DNA of 64,000 nt from Ganoderma boninense. Its lineage: Eukaryota > Basidiomycota > Agaricomycetes > Polyporales > Polyporaceae. This document shows positions 43,962-54,800 of this stretch, piece by piece (within the stretch, counting starts at the first letter, position 1; every line of letters starts with the position of its first letter). The notes beneath the pieces are model-generated. The model did no database searches and had not been told where the DNA came from. It saw only the letters and a list, made by a program, of their open reading frames with translations. The position numbers and the translations under genes are program-made. The stretch covers positions 3,010,100-3,074,099 of the forward strand of contig CM035306.1 in NCBI GenBank assembly GCA_002900995.3, written 5' to 3'.

Positions 43962-46900
43962 ATGTCATCCCAATTGGCCCCGTCCTCCTCATCCACCGAC
44001 GACTCCCGCTCTTCCTCTCCCGCACCCGATATTTCGCCATCCATCCCGTTAGTCACTCACGAAGACGATATTGCAGACCCTTCACCCCCGACCAGTCCCA
44101 AGTCTTCACTCATCGCCTCCCCGCCCCTTGACACCCGCCCATATTCTCCCCATGGCCTCGGCATTGGCATACTCTCTCCTCAACCAGTCCTCGGTCCTTT
44201 CGCCCCCATATCCCGAGCAAGTCTCTCCCCACTGCAAGTTAGATCCTCCCCGGTAGAGCAGCGATCAAATCCTCTAGAGTCTATCCAAACTCGCCAGCCA
44301 CCAGGCCCGTTTGAACCACCGTGCCCCTCCCGCGCTAGCGGTTCCCGGTCACCCGAAATTTCGCAGCCATCTCCGCCGCTCCCGCACTCCCTCCGGTATG
44401 TAGAGGACGCGTCAAAGAGGGATGGGTATGTTGGTGAGCACTCCCCACTCGCTGGGCTTTCTAGCGCTGGTCCAAGTTGTCAAGGTGGACTTCGCATAAC
44501 TATCCCGCCACCGCCACCAAATCTTACAGCTTCGACCTCGACACCTTCCCCGCCGCTTCTTCTACAACCTGCACAGGACCCTGTAGCAACAACCCTCGCT
44601 TCCACTCTCGCCCCATATTCAGGCACCGTCCATGAGACTCCTGCCCCTCCCTCTGCGGCAGACTTGCTCGGAGCCTCGTCGGAGCTCAGTCTTGATTTCA
44701 CAGAGTTCGACACGGAGGGTTGCAGTGCGCTGGAAAAGATCTACTTGTTCTCGCGCAGTAGAGCCAGCTTTCACCGGGTCTTTATCGCTCATGCACTCCC
44801 TCAATACTTGCAGGGGGCTGAGACTTCCACGTCGGAACTTCCCAGTCGAGAAATCATTGAGCAGATCACACCAGCCGAAGCGGTTGAGTATGTTTTCCCC
44901 CTGCTCAATAGTCTCGCAATGGACGAAGGTGAGTCTTCGATATTGGCTACCTCGTTATTCAACACCGAGTGCTGACTTGCGCCTCGTTTCGTTCCCCCAA
45001 ATGCCGCGTTGACGCCCGATTGCCGTCTGCTGGCGATTGGGATTTTCTCACTGACCAATCACGTCACTGCACCGTCACCGCTCGTCGTGGTCGGCGGAAC
45101 CTTTTTCTCCCGCGGCCTTTGGGTTCGGTATCAATAACCTAGACGAAGCCGTGAAAGAGGCGCTTGCGGCAGAACTTATCCCTATCATCTGGTGGTTCAT
45201 CACACATTGCAGGCTGGTCGACGACGACTCACAAGTCCCTCCGCCATCACCGGCCCCTCCTGCGGTCTTACCACCTGTCTCCGGGCCAGACGAGAACGAG
45301 CTGTCCCTGCGTTGTCCAGCGAGCGCACCGCCTGGCGAGAGTTCTAGCGACCACAATGGCGCCGCAATTTCGGGCGACACCAGCTTTCCCACCTGCCTGG
45401 ACTATGAGGGTAGTGGCGTGACGGCAGTGTCTGTGCAAGCTTTCACACCTATCTTGGGGACTCTACTCCTGAGTCCGAACGGCTTGGTGGGTGGGTCGGC
45501 TCGATATGCGGTCGTGGAACTCTTGCGAAGGCTGCGCCGCGCCGACGACCGTGAAGCCAAGGCGGATGATGCCACAAGCGAGAATGCCGATGACAACCAG
45601 TTACAGGCACCGTCTGATCATGCGAACCTCGCTGCCGCCGAGTCTTCGTATCCGGACGCAGGAGCGCCGCTCGAGGTGGGATTGTTTCAGTGGAATGAGC
45701 GAAGGCTTTTCGAGAGGGAGCTCCTCTACCAGGTAGTCATCGGTATGGGACGCCTGGACTTGGACGACAATCGAGGTGAACTACCGGCTGACGATCTCAT
45801 GGAAGTCTCGTCTTTGTCGGAAGCGTCGACAGCCGTTCCAACTCCTCAAGCTGTTCAGCACGTCCCTGAACCCGACTCGTACTTTCCCCCTGCGGACCTC
45901 GGGGCCACTAGTGCTGCGCCGCCAACAGATTCAGCCGCTTCACCGCCTGTGCCCACGGCCGGAATGGCCGCCATTGGCGTCAGTACGATCTCCCCAGCAC
46001 GTTCTCCATCCCCGCCCGTGTCGTCGATTTCGTCCGTGGAAGGATCGCCTGACCACTCGTCTGCTTCCACGCCGTCACTGACGTCATCGACTTCTTCGTC
46101 GTCCGGCGAGTATTCCGACAACGTTGAGCTGAACGGATCGGATCGCTTCAGTCTCGGACTGACTGGTGCGCTTCCCCCGGCAGAGGACAGCCAGGTGCCG
46201 ATGCTCGTGGAGGAGCTTCCCCCAAGCCCTTCGGAGTTGAAACCGCCGCTTTCAACGCTCCCGATGACGCAGAACTCAGGCTGGGCATTGCCAGAACCGA
46301 GCTCGTTGAACCGGTCTAGTGCGCTCCCGACCACACCCCCGTTCGAGGTGCTTCCGCCGCCAGTCGCAGCGCCTGCGCCTGTTGCAGCGGACGCGACGCT
46401 ACCGATCTCCAGTCTGCCGTTACAGTCTCTGTTCGCGCGGGCGTCCGGAGCGGGCGAGTCACTCTCGCGGCCACAGGCGTCAGCAGGACCTGGATGGATC
46501 AGTCCAAAGTCTGCTGCGACTGAGCTGGCTGCCATTGGTGAGCAGCAGGAGCAGTTGGGTGACTCAGCCGATCTGAACGAGGAGGCCTCCGTTGGGCGAC
46601 TTTCCAGTATGAGCCTGATGGCCGCGGTAACTGCAAGCGGTTAGCTTTTGCCCGTGGCTTGTTCCTGGCATGTTGACTGAGAGTTTTCTTTCACCTCTTT
46701 CTAGGTTCGATCGGTGACGAGACGAAGCGGGCGTTCGTGGCCGAAGTTGAACGCGTTGGACGAGATCCCGTGTACTGGGTCAGGCGGGAGGCGAGTTTTG
46801 CGGTCGGCGCGCTTGCTAAAGTCGTTCCAGTGGAAGTGGTGACGTCGTCATTGGTGAGTCTAATCGCGCATTTCGTCCGCGAACTACCGGAGGTGGGAAC

Positions 46901-48491
46901 GGCACTAACGCTGTCGGACGACTGCCTGCAGCTTCCATTATTCGAGTCTCTCTGCCAGGACGGGACGTGGCATGTTCGCCACTCTGTCCTGTTCGCGCTG
47001 CCTGCGATTCTCTCGCGGCTGTCGCCGGAGCACCGCCGGAAACTTGCGCTCGACGTCATCGTACCGCTCTCTCAGGACGAAGAGGCAACCGTCCGATCCG
47101 CTGTCCTCGAAGCTCTCGGCGAGGTCATGCACGCATTCGTCGATGACGAAGGTGGCCCGCCTGAGCCATTGCTGAAGCTTTTCCTCGGTGTCCGAGAAAC
47201 GCAGGACCCTGGTGGGGGAGAACCTCTAGCTGAACCTGAAAGAGTTCATGTGATGCAGGAGATCCAGTCTCCCCCGCCTCGCTCAGCTACTTCGGTTTCC
47301 GCGACGAGCTCCGCTTGGAGCGACTACGGCACCGACGGCGGTACCGGCCCCGACATCTATGAAGATCCCCAGCGGCCTCTTATCTGTGCATTCAACTATC
47401 CTGCCGTCACCCTGACGCTGGGCAGGCAACGCTGGCCGGAGCTTCGTGACCTCTATCTGTCGCTCGCTCAGGAGCCCATGTTCAAAATTCGCCGGACACT
47501 CGCCGCTTCGCTTGGGGAGATCGCAAAAATCGTGGGGGAGGAACACGCTGCTGCCGACCTCATGACCGTCTTCTGGTCGAGTTTGCATGCAAACGAGGGT
47601 GAGGTGCGGACGAAGGCTATTGAGGCGCTGCCAACGTTTGCGCGCGCGGTCGCCCTGCCTGAGCGAATCGCGGTGGCTAATGGTCTCGTCGAAGCCTTCT
47701 CCTCTGGAAAATTATCGTCGTGGAGGGAGCGAGAGAGCGCGGTGAAGACGATCGCTGGGCTGGTGGAGCTAGAAGGCGTCAATAACGATGTGTTCCATCG
47801 CATGCTTGTCAAGGCGCTGGAGGACCCTGTGGCGGCCGTGAGGGAGGCCGCTATATTTGTGGTGAGTACCTAGGAATCCTCTGTTCAACTCCTCGATCTT
47901 GGGTCTAAGCCAAAATTTGCAGCTGCCTGCGTTCTTGAAGGCGTGGAAGGACTGTCCGACCTTACTAGAAGCGCTGGCCGCAGATATCCGAGCGTTCGCC
48001 GGTTCCACCTCGTTCCGCCGGCGCACGACGTACGTGATGTGCATCCAGGAGATGTTCGCGTCTGAGCATGGACACGTCGTCGTTGGGAAGGAGACATTTT
48101 GGGATTCTTTGCCTGGCCTAGTTCGGGATCCGATCGTCGACGTGCGCATCCGTGTCGCGCGGTTGCTTGGTTCGGTTTACGGTCAGTGTCATACCACCTC
48201 CAACCGGCCTCATTGTTTGCGATAAACCTTGCGTTCTTATTTGCTGACGCTGGTGACGTTTTTACAGACAAATTTGGTCACACGGATACCAAGGTCGCTG
48301 TTAGGACTCTCGCGCTTGCGCAGGAGCTCGCTAAGGACAGCTCCCACGAGGTGCAAGCTTTCGCTGTTGCCGTTCTGGCCGGCGCTTCCATGCACGGGTT
48401 CGAGCCAAGTCGACTGTCCGTGGCGGCGTTGTCGCCTGTTATCGGGCAGAGTGCGACCACATTCTCCCGCCCGCCACCGATTCCGCGCTAA
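43962..48491 (+). CDS. PP4 regulatory subunit 1-like HEAT-repeat protein
   Basis: Likely scaffold for serine/threonine phosphatase PP4 (PPP4R1 family). The start is uncertain: 43962 (MSSQLAPSSSS), or in-frame 43923 or 43875. The first 230 residues are Ser/Pro-rich and disordered. The conserved block begins ALEKIYLFSRSRASFHRVFI, then ALPQYL and ITPAEAVEYVFPLLNSLAMD. A 214-nt intron (44929-45142) leads to EDEAVKEALAAELIPIIWWF. A long insert (45230-46640) alternates HEAT-like helices with Ser/Pro/Thr-rich spacer. After an intron at about 46640-46705, HEAT repeats resume: ETKRAFVAEVERVGRDPVYW, FESLCQDGTWHVRHSVLFAL, EEATVRSAVLEALGEVMHAF, EPMFKIRRTLAASLGEIAKI, EGEVRTKAIEALPTFARAVA and DPVAAVREAAIFVLPAFLKA. 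The last exon ends at 48489-48491. Total about 1,400 residues. Confidence 0.82.
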
Positions 48492-49898
48492 AGGACACGG
48501 GGTTCTGGCGACCATTTCTCCCCGCTCGTTGGCCGCGGGATGAGCTCATACCTCGAGCGTAGACCCCTTCCATCAGGGCATGCGGTCGGTCGCTGTAACG
48601 CATCCTATGAGGCATGTGAGGACACGCCAAAGCATGGATGACTCGAAGCAGCGGTTGGACCGGAGGTCAGGTTCCGTGGCGCGCGAAGCGTGCGGTGACA
48701 ACATTAAGTCGACTTCCTTCGACGTCATCGCGTCTTCGAAGCGGCATTTACGCATCGCCGCGAAATTTTACGGGCCACCAAGCCTCATGCACCCGCGGCC
48801 ATCCGGTCAGGCGACCAGAGCGCCCTTATATAGCTAACTTATGATGTACGACCGCTCATCTCATATATTGCTGCAGCACTATCGCCGTGATATTCCTCCC
48901 GAAGTTGCAACGTTCCATTCGAGCCCCGCTACGCTAGCCTTGTCATCCGCAATGACGTCCATTACATTGATATTCGCACTCCACCATTCCATACTGTATC
49001 ATTAAGTACATACATCCCATCCATACATTCTGATATCGATTTACCGTAGCGTATGATACTTCCTATTGAAATAATCGGTGATGAGCTCCGTCTGAGTCGT
49101 TCTGCGACGCCGTCTATACTGCATCCGCCGTTATACCCGCGCGGCGTGCAGACGATCTTCGCGGCACGCGGGCTGGCAATTCAGAGGAGGAGCTGGGAGA
49201 GCAGCCAATGGCAGCTTGCGAGCACGGTGTCATGGTCGCCCATTCCGCACGAGTTGCCGGGCCAAGCTACCTTCATTGCCGTGCCGGAAAGTCAAGGACG
49301 TTGTTACTCCACTCTGGAAGAGCAGGAAAGCATTGCGCAGCACATGCCGCACTTAACCCCATCTCGAGGGCCCCCATTCCTGCAAACTTTGAGGGTCTGG
49401 GTAAGATGTGTCACGGTGTGACCGCGTCACGGGGTTAGGGTCTGGGTCGAGGCACGTGAGGACAAAAAGAGTTGGGTGCCACGCTTTGTCCGTCCCACAA
49501 AGGACCCCCGATCAGGCGCTTGTGGGGATGGATGGGCTTTGTGGACGGAAGAATAGACAACATGCCCGGCCTTGTTTGCAACCCCCGCCGTCGCCGTGGA
49601 AAACGCGGACGATAATAGGGGTGCCCCACCCGGACGCCTCCTCCGATCTCCCTTCGAGACCTCCATCCTCCCCAGTGTCTCCACTGCGGTCCTCCTTCCC
49701 CGCCCGCCCGCTCTGAGAGCCTCCTGTCCGACCGTCTGCGTGAGGCTGGTCTGGGGCCGCCTCGTTTCTGCCTTCTACCCTCTCCTGCTGGCAGCACTGT
49801 ATTCTTTTTGACGACTAATCACCGGTATTGCTCTCGTCGCCTGCACTCGTCGCTCTCGTCAAGACCTTCACGACTCTTAGACCATTACACGCTACCTT
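48492..49898. other. 1.4-kb intergenic region, no supported gene
   Basis: Largest gap in the window between confident genes. TATATAG at about 48833 and TATATTG near 48873 are promoter-like. A 122-codon frame (49053-49421) has no domain or splice partner. A CACGTG palindrome occurs near 49453 and GTGACCGCGTCAC-type symmetry near 49420. Nothing is demonstrably coding. Confidence 0.35.
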
Positions 49899-51338
49899 AT
49901 GACGCACACGCCGCTGTCTGCGGGGTTTCGCCTAGTCAGGACATGGGTATTCGGTGAGTTCCTGGTCGCTTTTGCACTGGCCGGACGTATGCACTGACAC
50001 GGTGGCTGTAGCCGTCACGACGTTCGTCAGTTTTCTCTGGGTCATTCTCATGTGTGTGGAGATATTTGCGCTCTACGATCAGTCCGATCCTTCACAAAGT
50101 GAGTGTCTTGGTCTGTGCATCTTGTCCAATACTTGACGAAAGCATCCCTTTCATAACACCAGGGAGCCTCGTGGGCGTCCTTATCCTCATAAACGCTGTC
50201 ACGGCCGTCATGCTGCCGGCCTTGTGAGTACACGGTGCCTTGTTGTCAGGCCTATCGCTTATCCTTCGTACAGGGCTATCCTTCAATTTCGACCGTGGCT
50301 GGATGCCGCAAGGCTTCTTCTCCTGCTCCTGGTACACATCGGTGGGTATCGCACAAGCGCGCGTTGTAGCTCCCAACTGACTTGCAGTAGGGACCGCACT
50401 GCTCTTCACACTTTGGGAGCCAACGTTCAGTTGTCCTAGTGAATGTATGTATCTAAGTCGTGAATTCGTCTGGTGATGCTCATACACGTGCTTCACAGCG
50501 TCGGAACTCAACGTCTGTCACAGTGCTAACATAGCAATTCTCGTGTGTAGCTGGGTGGTACCAACCTTCCGTGCGTTGCCATGATTTTCTGCTCTGCGCA
50601 TCTCTAATCATCGTCATTGTCGTAGTTGTCTGGTATGCTGCCGTCTTAGCCGTGTCCTGGCGACTGTGGCATGAAGACCAGAAGCAAATGCTCGAGGAAG
50701 AGCCTGAGAAACGCCTGTCTGAGCTGCCAATGATGCTTCCGTCCAATCGGCATCCTACACTGGGCCCAGACAACAAGATCATTTCCAATGTTACCGATGT
50801 GCCGCCGGCCACGGGAGGACCGTTGTCGCCATCGTCACAGCTACCCCCGCGATCGCTTCCTGTTCCGCCTCAACCTCAAGCGCTGTCTCAGCCCAGCCAA
50901 GTCGTTTCTCAACCTCTTCATCCGCAGATCAATCCCATTGTTCCATTGTCGACTTCCCAGTATTCTCAACCTGCTATTCAGGGCGCATTGCGTTGGTCGC
51001 AGCCACCGCCTTCCATCGGCTCCATTTATTCCGCATCTCAATCGTCTCGCAGCTCTCGTGGTTCACGCCCGTCATTGACATTGCAGCTGCCTGGTCGTCC
51101 ACCATCCCAGCTGCCATCTGCGCGACCACCGTCGCATCTACCATCGCCTCGACCTTCGTCTCATCTGCCATCTCCCTCCACAAACATTCCTCAGGAACAC
51201 TCACGATCAATGTCACAAGGTCGCTTGCACGCGTTGGCAGTGCAACCCCCCAAACCTTTTGATGACACCGGAGACAGTTATTCCCCGAGAGCTTCAGGAA
51301 GACTTTCTAAACCCATGCCCCTTCAGTGGGCGTACTGA
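49899..51338 (+). CDS. Four-helix membrane protein (MARVEL-like) with proline-rich tail
   Basis: Unknown function. Exon 1 (49899-49951) encodes MTHTPLSAGFRLVRTWVF. After an intron, helix 1 is AVTTFVSFLWVILMCVEIFA, then YDQSDPSQ. Another intron gives helix 2 (RSLVGVLILINAVTAVMLPA). The next exons give LDAARLLLLLLVHIGTALLF (helix 3) followed by a loop with paired cysteines (FSCPS, NVCHSANIAILVCSWVV). Helix 4 is LIIVIVVVVWYAAVLAVSWR, then LWHEDQKQMLEEEPEKRLSE begins a cytosolic tail of about 200 residues dominated by Pro, Ser and Gln. Within it 51090-51180 encodes an imperfect repeat of RPPSQLPSA / RPPSHLPSP / RPSSHLPSP. The stop is 51336-51338. Exon edges in the first 500 bases are less certain than the last exon. 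Confidence 0.7.
51094..51177 (+). repeat. Proline-rich 9-residue tandem repeat in a membrane-protein tail
   Basis: Three imperfect 27-nt units encoding RPPSQLPSA, RPPSHLPSP and RPSSHLPSP, preceded by a related GRPPSQLP. Candidate SH3/WW ligand; unit divergence shows it is not a recent expansion. Confidence 0.6.
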
Positions 51339-51807
51339 TTTGCATGCTGTGTAGCTTACCATCGGACTCCTGCTTGAATTGCTCTGTATCCATACAAATG
51401 TCCTACTATTGCATTACGACCACCAATATATAGTTAGATTGATCACCCTATGTCCATCCATCTCTGGATTGCAGCTGAGATCACACGTATTTTCGGATGC
51501 GGGGATAGAAGACCACGTGTGAGAGCGTCCTGGACCGCTTACAGGACCCGGCGGCATATTTCCACTGCACGGCCATGGTTCAGCCACGTGCGGATACCCC
51601 TCCGACGCTAAACGCTCTCAATCCCCAATTTCGGCTCTGGCCTCGTCAAGGCCTCGTCCTGATCACTCAAAGGGACACCTCATGCCTTGAAACAACACTT
51701 CTGTTCTGCGACAACGTACAGTACACACGCCTATTCTTGCGACTTCGGCCACCTCGGACGCAACCACTTGACGAACTCACGACACACCGCGACGCACATC
51801 TCTGACC
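51339..51807. promoter_or_regulatory. Intergenic region upstream of the IST1-TBC gene
   Basis: 469 bases with the 3' end of the membrane-protein gene and the promoter of the next gene. A CCACGTGT motif is at about 51514. No gene supported. Confidence 0.35.
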
Positions 51808-54800
51808 ATGGCTGTTCAGTGGGACACGGGACGGGTGAAGGTCGGTCCCTTCCGTCATCCCTGTTCTATTCGCGGTATTCAAGGGAACGGCGAATCAGGC
51901 CCAAATGCGGCTCACTGCCCAGCGACTGGGTCAAATGCAAGACCGGATGGACTCGCAAGCCCAGATCACACATCGAGACATCGCGACCCTCCTGCAGCAA
52001 GGCAATGTCGCGCTGGCGCGAGCAAAGGCACAGAAGCTGATGAGGGACGACGTCAAGGGAGATCTCATGCAAACGTTGGAGATGCATATTGGTGTCATTC
52101 TCGGACACTTGAACGAGCTAGAACGGAGGTGCGCATCGTACAATTGGCTTGGACGCGTCTTCCCTGCCTATTGACATCCCGTTCCCCGGTGTTAGTGGCA
52201 CGCCGAGTCCCGTCGTGGCAGAAGCCGCCTCAAGTATCATTTACGCTGGCCTCCAAATTGAATCTAAAGGTGCGTCAGTTCTCCCTTCCGTTCCGTTCCC
52301 CGCCCTCCGCCCTCCGACGGGATAGCCGAGCTCACGTCAAATCGGCATTTGCAGACCTCCACAATGTTCGGGAATTCATCATGCAGGCGCTTGGTCTTGA
52401 TTTTACGCGTTCTGCGCTCACAAACCAAGACAACTACGTGTCGACCAGGGTGAGAATCCACCTTCTTGTGGCCCCTTGCCCGTGCCTGAAGAAGTGCAGG
52501 TGCTCCGCGCGATCGCTGCCCCTCCACCGACCGCGGCGAGGCTGGATCAATATCTGTACGGCATCGCGCGTAGCTACAATGTTCAATGGCTCCCCGACCT
52601 ATCGCCCCAACAGAAGTACGTGTGCTGTTTTGAACGTGAAGGCACGAGTGGAATGTTGAGATGCCACGTAGAGTCAATGCGTTGTCTCCCATTGTGGACC
52701 CGGAGATTGCGAACGTGATTGACCTTGCCAACCTCCGTCACCTATGCTCGCATGGTACGTGTCAATAATGGACGACGTACATCTAAATCTGGTGATGTTA
52801 AGGCGGTCCCAGGTCTTCCATCTCATCCACCTTGGTTGCGTCCACGGGTTTGGCGGTGAGCATCGTCACATTTGCGTAAACACCGCCAATGTTGAACACG
52901 AGGCAGGTTGCTACTGGGTACGCTGCCATCCGACAAGGCGGCATGGCGTAAGGAATCCCACACACAAAGAGACAACTACTATGTATGTTCAAGTATGCGG
53001 TCATCTAGCCTAAAATGCTAAGCTTTAGACAGGACCTTGTTCGGCGATTGCTGGAACCCCTTCCGTCCCTTCCAGAGCCCACAGCGCCGCTTTCATCGAC
53101 TGATCAATCTATTTTGGATGTCTTCAATGAACTTTCTATGGTCCCGCCAAGTCTTCTGTCTAGTCTGGAAGAAGAGCCTGAACCGTGTCCGCAATGCCCG
53201 CTGGATGACAACGCGACTGAAGACATCAGGATCCCCAGCGCGGGTAACCTCAATGCCCGACTACGCGTCATCCGCGCTAAAGAGGCTGGGGACACTGGCG
53301 AGCCGTCCGAGGACAATACCCCCGAAATTCGTCTCGATACCACGCCTGAAATTCGCCTTGACGCCACTCCCGAGATTCGTCTCGACGAGACCCCCGAAGT
53401 TCGCCTGGAAGAACCATCGCCGACCAAGACTAGGGCGCGTGAGAGCACGCCCGACGACGCTCTATCCGTACCCGGTTCTCCTGGATCGGAGCATTCTGGC
53501 GTCTCGACGACCCTCCTTCCGTCACGGCATTATACCTCCTTCGCCGCCCACAACAAACACTCTTCAGCGCTTCTGCGGTTGCTGTACATCCACTCATGTC
53601 TCAACCCCGCCAACCGCTCCCCTCAGATCGGTTCCCTGCTAGTGCCCATCTATGCGGCGCTCGTGGAGGAGGTGGATCCAGAAGACGTCCCTCATGTCGA
53701 GGCAGACGTGTTTTGGGTGTTCGAGTCTATGGTCGGGGAGTTCGCTGCATTGCAGGACGAACAGAATGGGACGGTTTGGGTCCAGAAACTGAGTGACCGG
53801 TTACGATGGGCTGATATGGAGCTCGCGGACGACTTGGTGCGTGGTAGTATCATTTCTTGAATATCGACATCCGAACGTTTGTTGCACGCAGGCAACCAAA
53901 GGCTTAGATCCAGGCCTCCCTCATTATTCCTTGTACGTCTTCCATGTTGTGAACCGCTTTAATCTACATCTAATCTTATGACTCTAGCCGTTGGCTCATA
54001 CCCTTACTCACCCACACACTCCCGTTGCCCGCCGTCCTTATGGTTTGGGATTCTCTTTTCTCTCGCCCGATGCGGGAGCGGGATGAGAATCCAAAGTTGG
54101 ATTATCTGATCGACGTCTGCACGAGTATGCTGCTTTCCGCACGAGGCACTTTACTGCAGTGAGTTCGACCTGTCTGCTCAGAATACACTTGTCTAAGCCA
54201 ATGCGGTACAGGCTAGGAAGAACGCACCGCAAGCAACAGAACCTCTGGGCAGACGAAATCGCTGCCATTCCATCGACGGCCATCGGTGAGCGGGAGCTAG
54301 AGGAGGCGTTCATCGAGGGTATGGCCTTCCTTCAAAAATACCCTTTGGATGCCGTTGGGGGCATCGAGAAAGTGCTACAGACTGCTTGCGACCTTGCTTC
54401 CCAGCGCGAGGCTGCAGTCAGCTCACAATCGAATGCCGTCGCCGGCCTTGGAGCGCGTCTTCGGGACACCGTCTGGAAGGGTTTCTCATCGAACTACGAG
54501 TCCAACCCGGACGATGAAGACGAGACCGACGAGGAAACGGATGAAGAGTACGAGGAAGAGAAGCTCACAGCGCAGCCTCAACAGAACACCTTCTCCGCAC
54601 GCCTGGCCAACACCGTGTGGCGAGGTATCACGAACCAAAGCGCTATGGATGTTGACTCCCCTCCCGTCTCGCCTCTGCCTTCGCCTGGCCTTGGGTCTCC
54701 TCAGTCACGGCCCTCTGCACCCGCAAGACAGACTATCGCTGACGCCGCAGCTCGGGGGAAGAATATGTTCTGGGGCTATGCCGAGAAGTTGAAGGATTCT

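Noticed and set aside
49053..49421. 122-codon frame in the 1.4-kb gap
   Set aside because: No domain, no intron signals and no conserved composition; likely chance.
52661..52718. IST1 and TBC as two genes overlapping by about 60 bases
   Set aside because: Possible, since an ATG at 52661 opens the TBC frame and the unspliced IST1 frame stops at 52716-52718. But a canonical 56-nt intron joins them in frame, and overlapping coding starts are rare in such genomes. Kept as the alternative.
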